Shown: positions 50,247-60,833, counted from the first letter of the stretch. The stretch is DNA of 64,000 nt from Klebsiella aerogenes KCTC 2190 (GCF_000215745.1 NC_015663.1:558001-622000); one strand, 5' to 3'. Notes: generated by a model not told the origin, from the sequence alone. Program-made: numbers and translations.

Positions 50247-51449
50247 TTAACGTAACCAGGCGGGGAGATCGTTGAGGCCCATCGCCTGGCGAATCAACTG
50301 TGGTTTTACGCCAGGCAGCGAATCGGCCAGTTTGAGCCCCATATCGCGCAGGAATTTCTTAGCCGGATGGCTGCCGGAAAACATTTCGCGGAACCCCTGC
50401 ATACCCGCCAGCATCAGCGCGGCACTGTGCTTGCGGCTGCGCTCATAGCGGCGCAGGTACAAATGCTGACCGATATCTTTACCCTGCGCATGCAGGCGCT
50501 TCAGCTCGTCGATAAGCTCGGCGGCGTCCATAAAGCCAAGGTTCACCCCCTGCCCGGCCAGCGGATGAATAGTGTGGGCGGCATCGCCAACCAGCGCCAG
50601 ACGATGGGCGGCGAACTGACGCGCGTAGCGTCCGGTCAGCGGGAAAACCTGCCGATCGCTCTCAAGCTGGCAAAGACCAAGGCGATTATCAAAAGCGATA
50701 TTCAGCGCCTGGTTAAACGCGGCTGCATCGGCCTGCTGCATTCGCTGCGCCTCCTCCGGCGACAGCGACCAGACGATCGAGCACAGATGCGGATCGCTAA
50801 GCGGCAGGAAGGCCAGAATCCCCTCGCCGTGGAACGCCTGACGCGCCACAGCCTGATGCGGCTCGGTGGTACGTATCGTCGCCACCAGCGCATGATGGCG
50901 ATAGTCCCAGAAGGTCAGCGGAATATCGGCTTTATTACGCAGCCACGAATTGGCGCCATCGGCGCCGACCACCAGCCGCGCGGTCAGCATGCTGCCGTCC
51001 TGCAGGCTCAGAAAGGCTTCGTTTTCGCCCCACGCTACCTGCTGCAGTTGCGCAGGCGCCAGCAGGGTAACGTCAGCACAGCGCTGCGCCTTCTGCCACA
51101 GCGCGTGATGCACCACGGCATTTTCAATAATATGGCCCAGATGGCTAAAGCCCATGCTCTGGTCATCGAAGCTAATGCGGCCAAAGCTATCTTTGTCCCA
51201 CACTTCCATGCCGTGATAGCAGCTGGCGCGCTGGGCGATGATTTCGCTCCAGACGCCCAGCTTATCCAGTAACTTTTCGCTGGCGGCATTAATAGCCGAA
51301 ACGCGCAGCGCCGGCGGCGCATCGGCGTCAAGAGGCTGCGGCGCCGCTTGTTCCAGCACCGCGACGCGCAGGCCGCTGCCCTGTAAACCACAGGCTACCG
51401 CCAGTCCCACCATTCCGCCGCCAACAATGGCAACATCAACACTTTGCAC
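50247..51449 (-). CDS. ubiI: 2-octaprenylphenol hydroxylase UbiI
   Basis: A 400-residue FAD monooxygenase that adds the C5 hydroxyl in ubiquinone synthesis. FAD-binding GGGMVGLAVACGL at the start, GADGANSWLR in the middle and GDAAHTIHPLAGQGVNLGF in the C-terminal third. Formerly visC. It follows ubiH by 10 bp. Confidence 0.96.
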   Translation of the reverse strand: MQSVDVAIVGGGMVGLAVACGLQGSGLRVAVLEQAAPQPLDADAPPALRVSAINAASEKLLDKLGVWSEIIAQRASCYHGMEVWDKDSFGRISFDDQSMGFSHLGHIIENAVVHHALWQKAQRCADVTLLAPAQLQQVAWGENEAFLSLQDGSMLTARLVVGADGANSWLRNKADIPLTFWDYRHHALVATIRTTEPHQAVARQAFHGEGILAFLPLSDPHLCSIVWSLSPEEAQRMQQADAAAFNQALNIAFDNRLGLCQLESDRQVFPLTGRYARQFAAHRLALVGDAAHTIHPLAGQGVNLGFMDAAELIDELKRLHAQGKDIGQHLYLRRYERSRKHSAALMLAGMQGFREMFSGSHPAKKFLRDMGLKLADSLPGVKPQLIRQAMGLNDLPAWLR

Positions 51450-51459
51450 GTTCTACTCC

Positions 51460-52638
51460 TTAACGGGGAACCCAACCGAGGGTACGCTGCGCCAGCGCAT
51501 CGCGCGCCGGGGTAAATAATTCCATCGCCATCAGACCGACGTTGCGCCCCGCCACCAGCGGCGCCCAACGGTTGGCAAAGAGATGCACCAGCCCATCGGT
51601 CACGCCGATGGTGGCGGCTTTATCATCCGCTCGCCGCGCCTGGTAGCGGCACAGCAGAGAATAATTGCCCACATCCTCGCCGAGCGCATGGGCGTCGGCA
51701 AGCATTTCAGCCAGGCTCATCACGTCGCGCAGACCGAGATTAAAGCCCTGCCCGGCGATCGGGTGTAATGTCTGCGCCGCGTTGCCGACCAGCGCCAGAC
51801 GGTGCGACACCGAACGGATAGCGGTGGTTAACGCCAGCGGATAAACACTACGCTTACCGGCATGGGTAATGCGCCCAAGCCGCCAGCCGAACGCCTGCTG
51901 TAATTGTTGGCAAAAACGTTCGTCAGACCAGCTCAGCACCTCGTCGCGCCGCGACTGCGGATGGCACCACACCAGCGAACAGCGCCCTTGCGACATCGGC
52001 AGCATCGCCAGCGGACCGTGCTCGGTAAAGCGCTCGAAGGCGCGGCCTTCGTGCGGCAACGCGGTGCTAACGTTGGCGATAATCGCCAGTTGCTCATAGG
52101 GCTGCTGCTGCCAGCTAATGCCGCAGCGGGCGCCCAGCGACGAACGCGAACCATCTGCCGCCACCAGCAGCTTACCGTTGATCGTTTCGCCGCTATCGAG
52201 GGTGAGGCTGACGCTGTCCTGGCTGCGGTTGACCGCTTCCACTTTCGCCGGACAGTGCAGGGTGACGCCCGGCGCCTCGCGCAGCAGGCTAAACAGCCGC
52301 TGGCCGACATCGTGGAGTTCAACCACCTGCCCCAGCGCCGACAGGCCGTAATCGGCCGCCGCCAGGTTTACAAAACCGGCATGGCCGCGGTCGCTGACGT
52401 GTACCCGCTGGATAGGCGTCGCTCGTTTAGCAAGGTTCTGCCAGATACCGATGCGCGCCAGCTGCTGGCAGGTGCCCGCAGCCAGGGCGATCGCCCGATC
52501 GTCAAAACCTGGGTGGCGTGACGACGCCGGATCCTGCGCTTCAATCAGATGAACCGGCAGCGCACCGCCGGTCAAACGGGAGATGGCCAGCGCGAGCGTC
52601 GCGCCGGTCATCCCGCCGCCGACAATCAGCACGCTCAT
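51460..52638 (-). CDS. ubiH: 2-octaprenyl-6-methoxyphenol hydroxylase UbiH
   Basis: A 392-residue FAD monooxygenase for the C1 hydroxylation of ubiquinone. FAD motif GGGMTGATLAL at residues 7-17 and GNAAQTLHPIAGQGFNLGLRD. It overlaps pepP by 4 bp, as in E. coli. Confidence 0.96.
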   Translation of the reverse strand: MSVLIVGGGMTGATLALAISRLTGGALPVHLIEAQDPASSRHPGFDDRAIALAAGTCQQLARIGIWQNLAKRATPIQRVHVSDRGHAGFVNLAAADYGLSALGQVVELHDVGQRLFSLLREAPGVTLHCPAKVEAVNRSQDSVSLTLDSGETINGKLLVAADGSRSSLGARCGISWQQQPYEQLAIIANVSTALPHEGRAFERFTEHGPLAMLPMSQGRCSLVWCHPQSRRDEVLSWSDERFCQQLQQAFGWRLGRITHAGKRSVYPLALTTAIRSVSHRLALVGNAAQTLHPIAGQGFNLGLRDVMSLAEMLADAHALGEDVGNYSLLCRYQARRADDKAATIGVTDGLVHLFANRWAPLVAGRNVGLMAMELFTPARDALAQRTLGWVPR

Positions 52639-53951
52639 GACTGGCGCGCCGCCGCCATCAGCGCCTCGATCTCATCCGCCTTCTTCACCACGCTGGCGGT
52701 GAGATTTTCGTTGCCATCTTCGGTAATCACGATGTCATCTTCAATACGAATGCCGATGCCGCGATATTGGGCCGGTACGTCGGCGTCGGTGGCGATATAC
52801 AGCCCCGGCTCGACGGTCAACACCATTCCCGGTTCCAGCACGCGCGAACGGTCGGTGTCGTAATTACCGACATCGTGCACATCCAGACCCAACCAGTGGC
52901 TCAGGCCATGCATGAAGTAAGGACGGTGGGCGTTGTTGGCGATAAGCTCGTCAATCTCGCCTTTCAGGATCCCCAGCCGCACCAGGCCGTTAATCATAAT
53001 GCGCACCACTTCCTGATTAACCTCATAAATGGAGGTACCCGGACGATACAGCTCCAGCGCGGTTTCCAGCGATTCCAGCACGATGTCGTAGATTTCACGC
53101 TGCGGTTTGCTGAATTTACCGTTAACCGGGAAGGTGCGGGTGATATCGCCCGCATAGCCGCGGTATTCACAGCCGGCGTCAATCAGCACTAAATCGCCAT
53201 CACGCAGTTCGGATTCGTTTTCGGTGTAGTGCAGGATGCAGGCGTTTTCGCCGCCGCCAACGATGGTGTTATAAGACGGGAAACGCGCGCCGTGGCGGTT
53301 GAATTCGTGGAGAATTTCGCCTTCCAGCTGATATTCGAACATGCCCGGGCGGCATTTTTCCATCGCCCGGGTATGGGCAAGGGCGGAAATTTCACCGGCG
53401 CGGCGCATCACTTCCAGCTCTTCCGCGGATTTGAACAGGCGCATTTCATGCACCACAGGCCGCCAGTCGATGACGGAGTTCGGCGCCTGCAGGTTCTGAC
53501 GTGAACCTTTACGCAGTTTTTCGAGGGCGTTAAACACAATTTCATCGGCATAGGCATATTCGCCCTGGGCAAAATAGATAGCGTCCAGGCCGTTGAGCAG
53601 TTGATACAGCTGCTGGTTGATTTCGCTAAACGCCAGCGCGCGATCGACGCCGAGTTTACCCGGCGCGGCATCCTGGCCCAGACGGCGGCCAAACCAGATT
53701 TCCGCCGTCAGATCGCGAACGCGGTTAAACAGCACGCTATGATTGTGCGTTTCATCGCTTTTGATCAGCACCAGCAGCGCTTCCGGTTCGTTGAAGCCGG
53801 TGAAGTACCAAAAATCGCTGTTCTGCCGGTAGGGATATTCCGAATCTGCGCTGCGTACCGCTTCCGGCGCGGCAAAAATCAGCGCCGCGCTGCCCGGCTG
53901 CATCTGCGCCAATAATGCCTGGCGACGAGAAAGAAACTCCTGCTGTGTCAT
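52635..53951 (-). CDS. pepP: Xaa-Pro aminopeptidase PepP
   Basis: A 438-residue metallopeptidase of the M24 family. Metal ligands lie in VLIDAGCEYRGYAGDITRTF (two aspartates), HGLSHWLGLDVHD (histidine), TVEPGLY and IRIEDD (glutamates). Removes N-terminal residues before proline. Shares the operon with ubiH and ubiI. Confidence 0.97.
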   Translation of the reverse strand: MTQQEFLSRRQALLAQMQPGSAALIFAAPEAVRSADSEYPYRQNSDFWYFTGFNEPEALLVLIKSDETHNHSVLFNRVRDLTAEIWFGRRLGQDAAPGKLGVDRALAFSEINQQLYQLLNGLDAIYFAQGEYAYADEIVFNALEKLRKGSRQNLQAPNSVIDWRPVVHEMRLFKSAEELEVMRRAGEISALAHTRAMEKCRPGMFEYQLEGEILHEFNRHGARFPSYNTIVGGGENACILHYTENESELRDGDLVLIDAGCEYRGYAGDITRTFPVNGKFSKPQREIYDIVLESLETALELYRPGTSIYEVNQEVVRIMINGLVRLGILKGEIDELIANNAHRPYFMHGLSHWLGLDVHDVGNYDTDRSRVLEPGMVLTVEPGLYIATDADVPAQYRGIGIRIEDDIVITEDGNENLTASVVKKADEIEALMAAARQS

Positions 53952-53976
53952 GACGCCCCCTGAATGTCGTTTTTAT

Positions 53977-54555
53977 TTAGTGTAACGTTGGCTTGCGTAC
54001 TTCCGGTGCGGTTGGCTGCTGGCGCGCGAAGGTATCGTGGCACAGTAACGCGGCGACGCGTACGTACTCAATAATCTCTTCGAGAGACATTTCCAGCTCT
54101 TCCTGGTCTTCATCTTCGTCGTAGCCGAGTTGCGCAATGTTACGCAGATCATCGATGGCTTCGCCGGTCTCATCCTTCACTTTATCCAGCTTCGGCTGGG
54201 TCACGCCAAGGCCGAGCAGGAAATGGTTTACCCAACCCGCCAGCGCGTCGGCGCGGTCGAAAACGCTGACGTTGTCGCCTTCCGGCATATACAGCTGGAA
54301 CAGGAAACCATCATCTTCCAGCGAATCGCTGGTGGCGGAATGCATGCTACGCAGCGCCTGGGCCAGTTCATGACCAAAGGCAAGGCCTTCGTTGGTCAGG
54401 TCATGCACCAGCGGCTGCCAGCTGCTGTCGGTGTTGCCGCCGCAAAGGATGCCGCTTATCAAACCGTGCATTTCGGCCGGGGTTAATCCCACCCCTTGTT
54501 GGTTCAGTAACTGGTCTACATCGTTGTAACCAGGCATTTCGTTCTGTATAGACAT
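53977..54555 (-). CDS. ygfB: YgfB family protein
   Basis: A 192-residue UPF0149 protein with high acidity ([16 protein letters not shown] near residue 145). Start at 54555 ([12 protein letters not shown]) as in E. coli. Function not settled in enterobacteria. First gene of ygfB-pepP-ubiH-ubiI and divergent from zapA. Confidence 0.93.
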   Translation of the reverse strand: MSIQNEMPGYNDVDQLLNQQGVGLTPAEMHGLISGILCGGNTDSSWQPLVHDLTNEGLAFGHELAQALRSMHSATSDSLEDDGFLFQLYMPEGDNVSVFDRADALAGWVNHFLLGLGVTQPKLDKVKDETGEAIDDLRNIAQLGYDEDEDQEELEMSLEEIIEYVRVAALLCHDTFARQQPTAPEVRKPTLH

Positions 54556-54721
54556 GCGCATTCGTCATCGTTGGGAGGAATATTCATGATATGCTACCAC
54601 TTTGGACCCTGGTGAACCAGAAAAGGGCTTGTATCCCCGCACCAGGGTAGCTATAGTGTCGCCCCTTCGCAGAGCCGGGCTCGGACGTGAAGGCAGCGCA
54701 GTCAATCAGCAGGAAGGTGGC

Positions 54722-55051
54722 ATGTCTGCACAACCCGTAGATCTCCAAATTTTTGGCCGTTCACTGCGAGTGAATTGCCCGCCTGAACAAAGGGATGCCC
54801 TGAATCAGGCAGCTGAAGACCTTAATCAGCGGTTGCAAGATTTAAAAGAACGCACTAGAGTCACAAATACTGAGCAGCTGGTCTTCATCGCCGCGTTGAA
54901 CATCAGCTATGAGTTGACTCAGGAAAAAGCGAAGACCCGCGACTACGCCTCCAGTATGGAACAGCGCATTCGCATGCTTCAGCAGACCATCGAACAGGCA
55001 TTGCTTGAGCAAGGTCGCATAAGCGAAAGACCGGGGTCGAAGTTTGAATAA
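54722..55051 (+). CDS. zapA: Cell division protein ZapA
   Basis: A 109-residue FtsZ-associated protein that bundles Z-ring filaments. An N-terminal globular part ([23 protein letters not shown]) precedes a long coiled-coil helix. The start at 54722 follows GAAGGTGG; the longer frame from 54602 has no homology. 6S RNA follows 41 bp downstream. Confidence 0.96.
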   Translation: MSAQPVDLQIFGRSLRVNCPPEQRDALNQAAEDLNQRLQDLKERTRVTNTEQLVFIAALNISYELTQEKAKTRDYASSMEQRIRMLQQTIEQALLEQGRISERPGSKFE

Positions 55052-55092
55052 CACTTTGTCGTTAACTGTGTTAGAGTAATCGCAAGAACAAA

Positions 55093-55276
55093 ATTTCTCT
55101 GAGATGTTTGCAAGCGGGCCAGTCCCCTGAGCCGATATTTCATACCACAAGAATGTGGCGCTCCACGGTTGGTGAGCATGCTCGGTTCGCCCGAGAAGCC
55201 TTAAAACTGTGACGACGCATTCACCTTGAACCAAGGGTTCAAGGGTTACAGCCTGCGGCGGCATCTCGGAGATTCC
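55093..55276 (+). ncRNA. ssrS: 6S RNA
   Basis: A 184-nt RNA that binds sigma-70 RNA polymerase in stationary phase. It begins ATTTCTCTGAGATG and ends CATCTCGGAGATTCC, whose ends pair, and contains the conserved central bubble region (GAGCCGATATTTCATACC... CCTTAAAACTG). Co-located with zapA and ygfA as in E. coli. Confidence 0.97.
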
Positions 55277-55375
55277 CTTCTTAAGTTCGCATTATCCCCT
55301 CAACGTTGTTTTCGGCCTGTGCCGCCCTGTATTACACTTTCCCGTATCGTTTCGCCTGCTCGTAATGAGACCAGC

Positions 55376-55972
55376 ATGACTATACAGCCCGATATCCCGC
55401 TCTCCAGACAGCAAATTCGCCAGCAGATCCGCGAGCGTAGACGCGCGCTTAGCGCCGAACAGCAGCAGCGCTTCGCCCTGCAGGCCGCTGAACGAATGAT
55501 GGCGTATCCGCCCGTCGTTCTCGCTCATACCGTGGCGCTGTTCCTCTCCTTCGACGGCGAGCTGGACACCCAACCGCTGATTGAGCAATTGTGGCGGGCG
55601 GGCAAGCGGGTTTATCTGCCGGTACTGCATCCGTTTAGCCCCGGCAATCTGCTGTTTTTACATTACCATCCGCAAAGCCAGCTGATTTTTAATCGCCTGA
55701 AGATTTACGAACCCAGGCTCGACGTGCGCGATGTCCTGCCGCTGGCCGAGCTCGATGTGTTGATTACCCCGCTGGTCGCCTTCGATGCCAGCGGTCAACG
55801 CCTGGGGATGGGCGGCGGTTTCTATGATCGTACTTTACAGAACTGGCGGCAGTATCGCCTGCAGCCGGTAGGCTACGCCCACGACTGCCAGCAGGTGGGT
55901 ACGCTGCCGAGCGAACAGTGGGATATACCGCTGCCGGCGGTGATTACGCCAGGTAAAACCTGGCGCTGGTAG
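55376..55972 (+). CDS. ygfA: 5-formyltetrahydrofolate cyclo-ligase
   Basis: A 198-residue enzyme that converts 5-formyl-THF to methenyl-THF with ATP. The conserved RLGMGGGFYDRTL motif is near residue 143. The 6S RNA is about 100 bp upstream and is co-transcribed in E. coli. The ATG at 55376 gives a slightly longer N-terminus than E. coli (182); the ribosome binding site is weak, so the start is uncertain by a few codons. Confidence 0.93.
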   Translation: MTIQPDIPLSRQQIRQQIRERRRALSAEQQQRFALQAAERMMAYPPVVLAHTVALFLSFDGELDTQPLIEQLWRAGKRVYLPVLHPFSPGNLLFLHYHPQSQLIFNRLKIYEPRLDVRDVLPLAELDVLITPLVAFDASGQRLGMGGGFYDRTLQNWRQYRLQPVGYAHDCQQVGTLPSEQWDIPLPAVITPGKTWRW

Positions 55973-56009
55973 AAAGTGATGCGGGTTCGAGAATTGCGCC
56001 CGGAAGGCG

Positions 56010-56045
56010 TTAAAAAAAATACGGGCAGGTATGCGACCTGCCCGT
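56010..56045 (-). terminator. serA terminator
   Basis: ACGGGCAGGT (56021-56030) pairs with ACCTGCCCGT (56036-56045) and is followed on the minus strand by ATTTTTTTT. The A-run on the other side also suits ygfA. Confidence 0.88.
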
Positions 56046-56059
56046 GAGGCAACAACAAA

Positions 56060-57292
56060 TTAGTACAGCAGACGGGCGCGGATGGTGCCCGGGATCGCTT
56101 TCATCGCCAGCAGCGCCTGCTGCGCGACGTCGCCATCGGCTTCGATATCAATTACCACATAGCCCATCTGCGGAGTCGTTTGCAGATACTGGGCGGCGAT
56201 GTTGATGTTCTGCGCGGCGAAAATCTGGTTAAGCGCCGTCAGGATGCCCGGGCGGTTTTCATGAATATGCAGCAGACGGCGACCGCCGTGCAGCGGCAGA
56301 GAAACCTCCGGGAAGTTCACCGCCGACAGCGTAGAACCGTTATCGGAATACTTCGCCAGCTTGCCTGCCACTTCCAGACCAATGTTTTCCTGCGCTTCCT
56401 GAGTTGAACCGCCGATATGCGGCGTCAGAATCACGTTATCGAATTCACATAGCGGAGAGTTAAACGGATCGCTGTTGGTCGCCGGCTCCGTCGGGAAGAC
56501 GTCGATGGCCGCGCCGGCCAGATGTTTACGCGACAGCGCATCGCATAGCGCCGGAATATCCACCACCGTGCCGCGAGAGGCGTTGATCAGCAGCGCGCCC
56601 GGCTTCATCAGCGCCAGCTCTTCCGGCCCCATCATGTTTTTGGTGGAGGCGTTTTCCGGCACGTGCAGGCTAACAACATCGCTCATGTTCAGCAGGTCGG
56701 AGAGATGCTGAACCTGCGTGGCGTTGCCCAGCGGCAGTTTGTTTTCGATATCATAAAAATAGACGTGCATCCCCAGTGATTCCGCCAGAATGCCGAGCTG
56801 GGTGCCGATATGGCCGTAACCGATAATCCCCAGTTTTTTGCCGCGCGCTTCAAAGCTGCCTACCGCCTGCTTATTCCACACGCCGCGATGGGCCTTGGCG
56901 TTAGCTTCCGGCACGCCGCGCAGCATCAGCAGCAGCTCGCCGATGACCAGCTCAGCCACCGAACGGGTGTTCGAGAACGGGGCGTTAAATACCGGGATAC
57001 CGCGCTTCGCGGCGGCCTCCAGATCGACCTGATTGGTGCCGATACAGAAGCAGCCCACCGCCACCAGTTTTTCCGCCGCGGCGAAGATCTCTTCAGTCAG
57101 ATGAGTACGGGAACGCAGGCCGATAAAATGGGCATCACGGATCGACGCTTTCAGCTCTTCAGTATCCAGCGCGCCTTTGTGAAATTCGATGTTGGTGTAA
57201 CCTGCCGCACGAAGGTTATCGATTGCTTTCTGATGCACGCCTTCAACTAGCAGAAATTTAATCTTGTCTTTTTCCAGTGATACCTTAGCCAT
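56060..57292 (-). CDS. serA: D-3-phosphoglycerate dehydrogenase
   Basis: A 410-residue enzyme for the first step of serine synthesis. Substrate-domain start, NAD-binding GYGHIGTQLGILAE (about 158), catalytic R/E/H set in NASRGTVVD, DVFPTEP and LTPHIGGST. The C-terminal ACT domain (about 338-410) confers serine feedback. Length equals E. coli. Confidence 0.97.
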   Translation of the reverse strand: MAKVSLEKDKIKFLLVEGVHQKAIDNLRAAGYTNIEFHKGALDTEELKASIRDAHFIGLRSRTHLTEEIFAAAEKLVAVGCFCIGTNQVDLEAAAKRGIPVFNAPFSNTRSVAELVIGELLLMLRGVPEANAKAHRGVWNKQAVGSFEARGKKLGIIGYGHIGTQLGILAESLGMHVYFYDIENKLPLGNATQVQHLSDLLNMSDVVSLHVPENASTKNMMGPEELALMKPGALLINASRGTVVDIPALCDALSRKHLAGAAIDVFPTEPATNSDPFNSPLCEFDNVILTPHIGGSTQEAQENIGLEVAGKLAKYSDNGSTLSAVNFPEVSLPLHGGRRLLHIHENRPGILTALNQIFAAQNINIAAQYLQTTPQMGYVVIDIEADGDVAQQALLAMKAIPGTIRARLLY

Positions 57293-57518
57293 TTCCCCGT
57301 CCTGTTTTTATTGGTACTGATGTCGTGCTGAACAAAAACTCTTCCAGCAACATATCAAAAAAAACTATCGCGGCAATATGAACGTTTGCCTCGCCGACCT
57401 GAAGAAATATCACGTTGAAGCAAAAGGCAGGACAAAACACCAGAAAGAGAATAGATGGCAGATTGTTACTCAGAAAGGTTACGTAAATGTGACACAAGTC
57501 ACCAAATTAAGGCCATAG
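57293..57518. promoter_or_regulatory. serA promoter region
   Basis: About 225 bp between serA and rpiA, AT-rich compared with the neighbours. In E. coli this promoter is Lrp- and CRP-controlled. A CRP-like AATGTGACACAAGTCACC (57487-57504, TGTGA-N6-TCACC) matches 9 of 10 positions. Confidence 0.5.
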
Positions 57519-57553
57519 AAAAAAATTTAGGGGGAAGCGCGAAACTTCCCCCC
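57519..57553 (-). terminator. rpiA terminator
   Basis: GGGGGAAG (57530-57537) pairs with CTTCCCCC (57545-57552); a TAAATTTTTTT run follows on the minus strand. It lies just after the rpiA stop. Confidence 0.85.
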
Positions 57554-57560
57554 GATCGTC

Positions 57561-58223
57561 TTATTTGTTGACGATGGTCTTCACGCCGTCGGCGGTACCG
57601 ATCAGCGCCACGTCGGCGCCGCGGTTGGCGAACAAGCCGACGGTCACCACGCCCGGGATACCGTTAATGGCGTTTTCCAGCGCGATAGCGTCCAGGATTT
57701 CCAGGCCATGTACATCGAGGATCACGTTGCCGTTATCCGTCACCACGCCCTGACGATATTCCGGGCGGCCGCCCAGCTTCACCAGCTGACGCGCGACGGC
57801 GCTGCGCGCCATCGGGATCACTTCCACCGGCAGCGGGAAGTTGCCGAGGATATCAACCTGCTTAGAGGCGTCGGCGATACAGATAAACTTATCGGCAACC
57901 GAGGCGATGATCTTTTCGCGGGTCAGCGCCGCGCCGCCGCCTTTGATCATCTGCATGTGGCCGTTAATTTCATCCGCGCCGTCAACGTAGATGCCGAGGC
58001 GGTCAACGGAGTTAAGGTCGAATACCGGGATACCGAGGCTTTTCAGCTTCTCGGTGGAGGCGTCGGAGCTGGAGACCGCGCCTTCGATCTGCCCTTTCAT
58101 GGTCCCCAGCGCATCAATAAAATGCGCCGCCGTGGAGCCGGTGCCGACACCGACAATGGTGCCCGGTTGTACATATTGCAGCGCTGCCCAGCCGACTGCT
58201 TTTTTCAGTTCATCCTGCGTCAT
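57561..58223 (-). CDS. rpiA: Ribose-5-phosphate isomerase A
   Basis: A 220-residue enzyme of the pentose phosphate pathway. TGSTAAHFI at the N-terminus, DGADEI (catalytic aspartates, about residue 81) and [11 protein letters not shown] (catalytic lysine, about residue 94). One residue longer than E. coli RpiA. Divergent from argP. Confidence 0.97.
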   Translation of the reverse strand: MTQDELKKAVGWAALQYVQPGTIVGVGTGSTAAHFIDALGTMKGQIEGAVSSSDASTEKLKSLGIPVFDLNSVDRLGIYVDGADEINGHMQMIKGGGAALTREKIIASVADKFICIADASKQVDILGNFPLPVEVIPMARSAVARQLVKLGGRPEYRQGVVTDNGNVILDVHGLEILDAIALENAINGIPGVVTVGLFANRGADVALIGTADGVKTIVNK

Positions 58224-58390
58224 GATTATCGTCCGAGATGTGAATACTTACCGCGCATTATAGAACATCGGCGGATGAAATGTCCCTGCGATGGCGATCA
58301 CACATCTGAGCAGACCATTTTCGTCTTTATCAAAAACAAATTTATGTCATAGTGCGGGTTAACGAAAAGTTATGGGGGTACGCCAGAATA

Positions 58391-59284
58391 ATGAAACGAC
58401 CGGACTACAGAACATTACAAGCGCTGGATGCGGTGATTAGGGAACGTGGGTTTGAGCGCGCCGCGCAGAAGCTATGCATTACACAGTCCGCCGTCTCACA
58501 GCGTATCAAACAGCTGGAAAACATGTTTGGCCAACCGCTGCTGGTGCGTACCGTACCGCCGCGCCCGACCGAGCAGGGGCAAAAACTGTTGGCTCTGCTG
58601 CGCCAGGTTGAGCTGCTGGAAGAAGAGTGGCTGGGCGATGAGCAGACCGGCTCCACGCCGCTGCTGCTGTCGTTGGCGGTCAACGCCGACAGTCTGGCGA
58701 CCTGGCTGCTGCCGGCGCTGGCCAACGTGCTATCCGACTCCCCTATCCGCCTCAATCTGCAGGTTGAAGATGAAACCCGCACCCAGGAGCGCTTGCGCCG
58801 TGGGGAAGTGGTCGGCGCGGTGAGTATTCAGCCGCAGGCGCTGCCAAGCTGCCTGGTCGATCAACTCGGCGCGCTCGATTACCTGTTCGTCGCCTCGAAG
58901 GAATTTGCGCAACGCTATTTCCCTAACGGGGTAACGCGTTCTGCGCTGCTGAAAGCGCCGGTGGTCGCCTTCGATCATCTCGACGATATGCACCAGGCGT
59001 TCCTGCAGCAAAACTTCGACCTGCCGCCGGGCAGCGTGCCCTGCCATATCGTCAACTCGTCGGAGGCCTTCGTGCAGCTGGCGCGCCAGGGCACCACCTG
59101 CTGTATGATCCCGCATCTGCAGATCGAGAAAGAGCTGAAGAGCGGCGAGCTTATCGACCTGACGCCGGGGCTGTTCCAGCGCCGGATGCTTTACTGGCAC
59201 CGTTTTGCGCCAGAAAGCCGCATGATGCGCAGGGTGACCGATGCGCTTATTGATTACGGCCACAAGGTGTTGCGCCAGGATTAA
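58391..59284 (+). CDS. argP: ArgP (IciA), LysR-type regulator of argO and lysine genes
   Basis: A 297-residue LysR-family regulator. Helix-turn-helix in [32 protein letters not shown]. In E. coli ArgP activates the arginine exporter gene argO and is modulated by lysine. argO lies 0.9 kb downstream here on the other strand. Start at 58391 (MKRPDYRTL) as in E. coli. Confidence 0.96.
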   Translation: MKRPDYRTLQALDAVIRERGFERAAQKLCITQSAVSQRIKQLENMFGQPLLVRTVPPRPTEQGQKLLALLRQVELLEEEWLGDEQTGSTPLLLSLAVNADSLATWLLPALANVLSDSPIRLNLQVEDETRTQERLRRGEVVGAVSIQPQALPSCLVDQLGALDYLFVASKEFAQRYFPNGVTRSALLKAPVVAFDHLDDMHQAFLQQNFDLPPGSVPCHIVNSSEAFVQLARQGTTCCMIPHLQIEKELKSGELIDLTPGLFQRRMLYWHRFAPESRMMRRVTDALIDYGHKVLRQD

Positions 59285-59294
59285 ACGGCGGGCA

Positions 59295-59328
59295 TAAAAA
59301 AAGCCACTTCACTGAAGTGGCTTTTTTG
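59295..59328. terminator. Bidirectional terminator between argP and yggE
   Basis: AGCCACTTCA and its complement (59302-59311 and 59313-59322) are flanked by AAAAAAA and TTTTTT. Confidence 0.9.
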
Positions 59329-59338
59329 TCGCTGCGGC

Positions 59339-60106
59339 TTACTGAGCCGGTTTCGGCGCTTCAGCTGGTTTCGCCGGCGCGGCAGGCGCGGCGGCCTGTG
59401 CTGGCTGCAGTTCAAAGACCACGTCAACCTGATCATCAAACTGGATGGTCGCCTGCTCGTAGGTTTCCTGCGCGGAGACCGGCGCGGCGTCAGCTGCCTT
59501 CATCATGCGAACCATTGGGCTCGGCTGATAGTTGGAAACATGGTAACGCACGCTATAGACCGGACCCAGCTTGCTGTGGAAGCCAGCAGCCAGTTCCTGC
59601 GCCTGATGTACCGCATCATCGATAGCCGCTTTACGCGCTTTATCTTTATAGGCATCAGGTTGCGCAACGCCCAGCGATACGGAACGAATTTCGTTCAGCC
59701 CCGCTTTCAGCGCGCCGTCCAGCAGGCCATTCAGCTTATCGAGCTGACGCAGGGTAACTTCAACGGTACGCACCGCGCGATAGCCTTTGAGGATGCTTTT
59801 GCCGTTCTGATAGTCGTAATCAGGTTGGGTACGCAGGTTCGCCGAGCTGATATCCTTTTTGGCAATGCCGCTCTTTTCGAGGAAAGAGAGATATTGCGCA
59901 ACGCGATCGTCAGCCTGTTTTTTTGCCGATGCCGCATCTTTTGCCGCGACGTTAACTTCAATCGCCAGAGTGGCGATATCCGGAACCGCTGCAACGCTTG
60001 CTGTGCCTGAAGTCACAATGTGCGGGCCATCCGGCAATTCACTTGCCTGCGCCGCCATAGTGCTGAATCCGAGTGCTGCCGCCAGGGCTAAGACTTTTAA
60101 CTTCAC
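59339..60106 (-). CDS. yggE: YggE, SIMPL-domain periplasmic protein
   Basis: A 255-residue secreted protein, signal peptide to AAQA (about residue 21), then a SIMPL (DUF541) domain. E. coli YggE is linked to lowered reactive oxygen damage. The last about 20 residues are Ala/Pro/Lys-rich, which is longer than in E. coli and probably a flexible tail. Confidence 0.93.
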   Translation of the reverse strand: MKLKVLALAAALGFSTMAAQASELPDGPHIVTSGTASVAAVPDIATLAIEVNVAAKDAASAKKQADDRVAQYLSFLEKSGIAKKDISSANLRTQPDYDYQNGKSILKGYRAVRTVEVTLRQLDKLNGLLDGALKAGLNEIRSVSLGVAQPDAYKDKARKAAIDDAVHQAQELAAGFHSKLGPVYSVRYHVSNYQPSPMVRMMKAADAAPVSAQETYEQATIQFDDQVDVVFELQPAQAAAPAAPAKPAEAPKPAQ

Positions 60107-60191
60107 TGTCGTTTCTCCATCTTGCTTAGGTCGCCCATTTTAAGGACGCATGCCAGCTAGCTTAGCGCTTACGCGCGGAAAGTCCATCGGA

Positions 60192-60833
60192 CTAAGCCTG
60201 GTTGATGAGCATCTGTATATGTTGCAGGCCATCTTTTGCCAACTGCAGGGCGATAAACCACATCACCAGCCCGACAAGCACGTTGATGATTCGCTGCGCC
60301 CGCGCGGTACGTAAACGCGGCGCCAGCCACGCGGCCAGCAGCGCCAGGCCGAAGAACCATAAGAATGACGCGCTAATCGTCCCCAGCGCGAACCAGCGTT
60401 TGGGCTCGACCGCCAGCTGTCCGCCGAGGCTTCCGAGCACCACAAAGGTATCGAGATAAACATGAGGATTAAGCCAGGTCACCGCCAGCATGGTGACGAT
60501 GATTTTCCAGCGCCCCTGTTTCATCACCTCGGCGCTGGCCAGCTCGAGATTATTGCTCATCGCCGTCTTCAGCGCGCCGAAGCCATACCATAACAAGAAG
60601 GCGACGCCGCCCCAGGTGACCAGCGCCAGCAGCCACGGCGACTGCATCAGCAGCGCGCTACCGCCGAAAATACCGGCGCAGATCAACGCCAGATCGCTAA
60701 GCGCGCACAACAGCGCAATCATTAAATGATACTGGCGGCGGATCCCCTGATTCATCACGAAAGCGTTTTGCGGCCCGAGCGGCAGGATCATCGCCGCGCC
60801 CAGCGCAAGCCCTTGAAAGTAATAAGATAGCAT
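60192..60833 (-). CDS. argO: Arginine exporter ArgO
   Basis: A 213-residue LysE-family exporter with about six membrane segments; begins [30 protein letters not shown]. The start at 60833 matches E. coli ArgO better than the ATG at 60854; ribosome binding sites are weak for both. Expression should depend on ArgP; the promoter region is the 110 bp beyond it. Confidence 0.93.
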   Translation of the reverse strand: MLSYYFQGLALGAAMILPLGPQNAFVMNQGIRRQYHLMIALLCALSDLALICAGIFGGSALLMQSPWLLALVTWGGVAFLLWYGFGALKTAMSNNLELASAEVMKQGRWKIIVTMLAVTWLNPHVYLDTFVVLGSLGGQLAVEPKRWFALGTISASFLWFFGLALLAAWLAPRLRTARAQRIINVLVGLVMWFIALQLAKDGLQHIQMLINQA

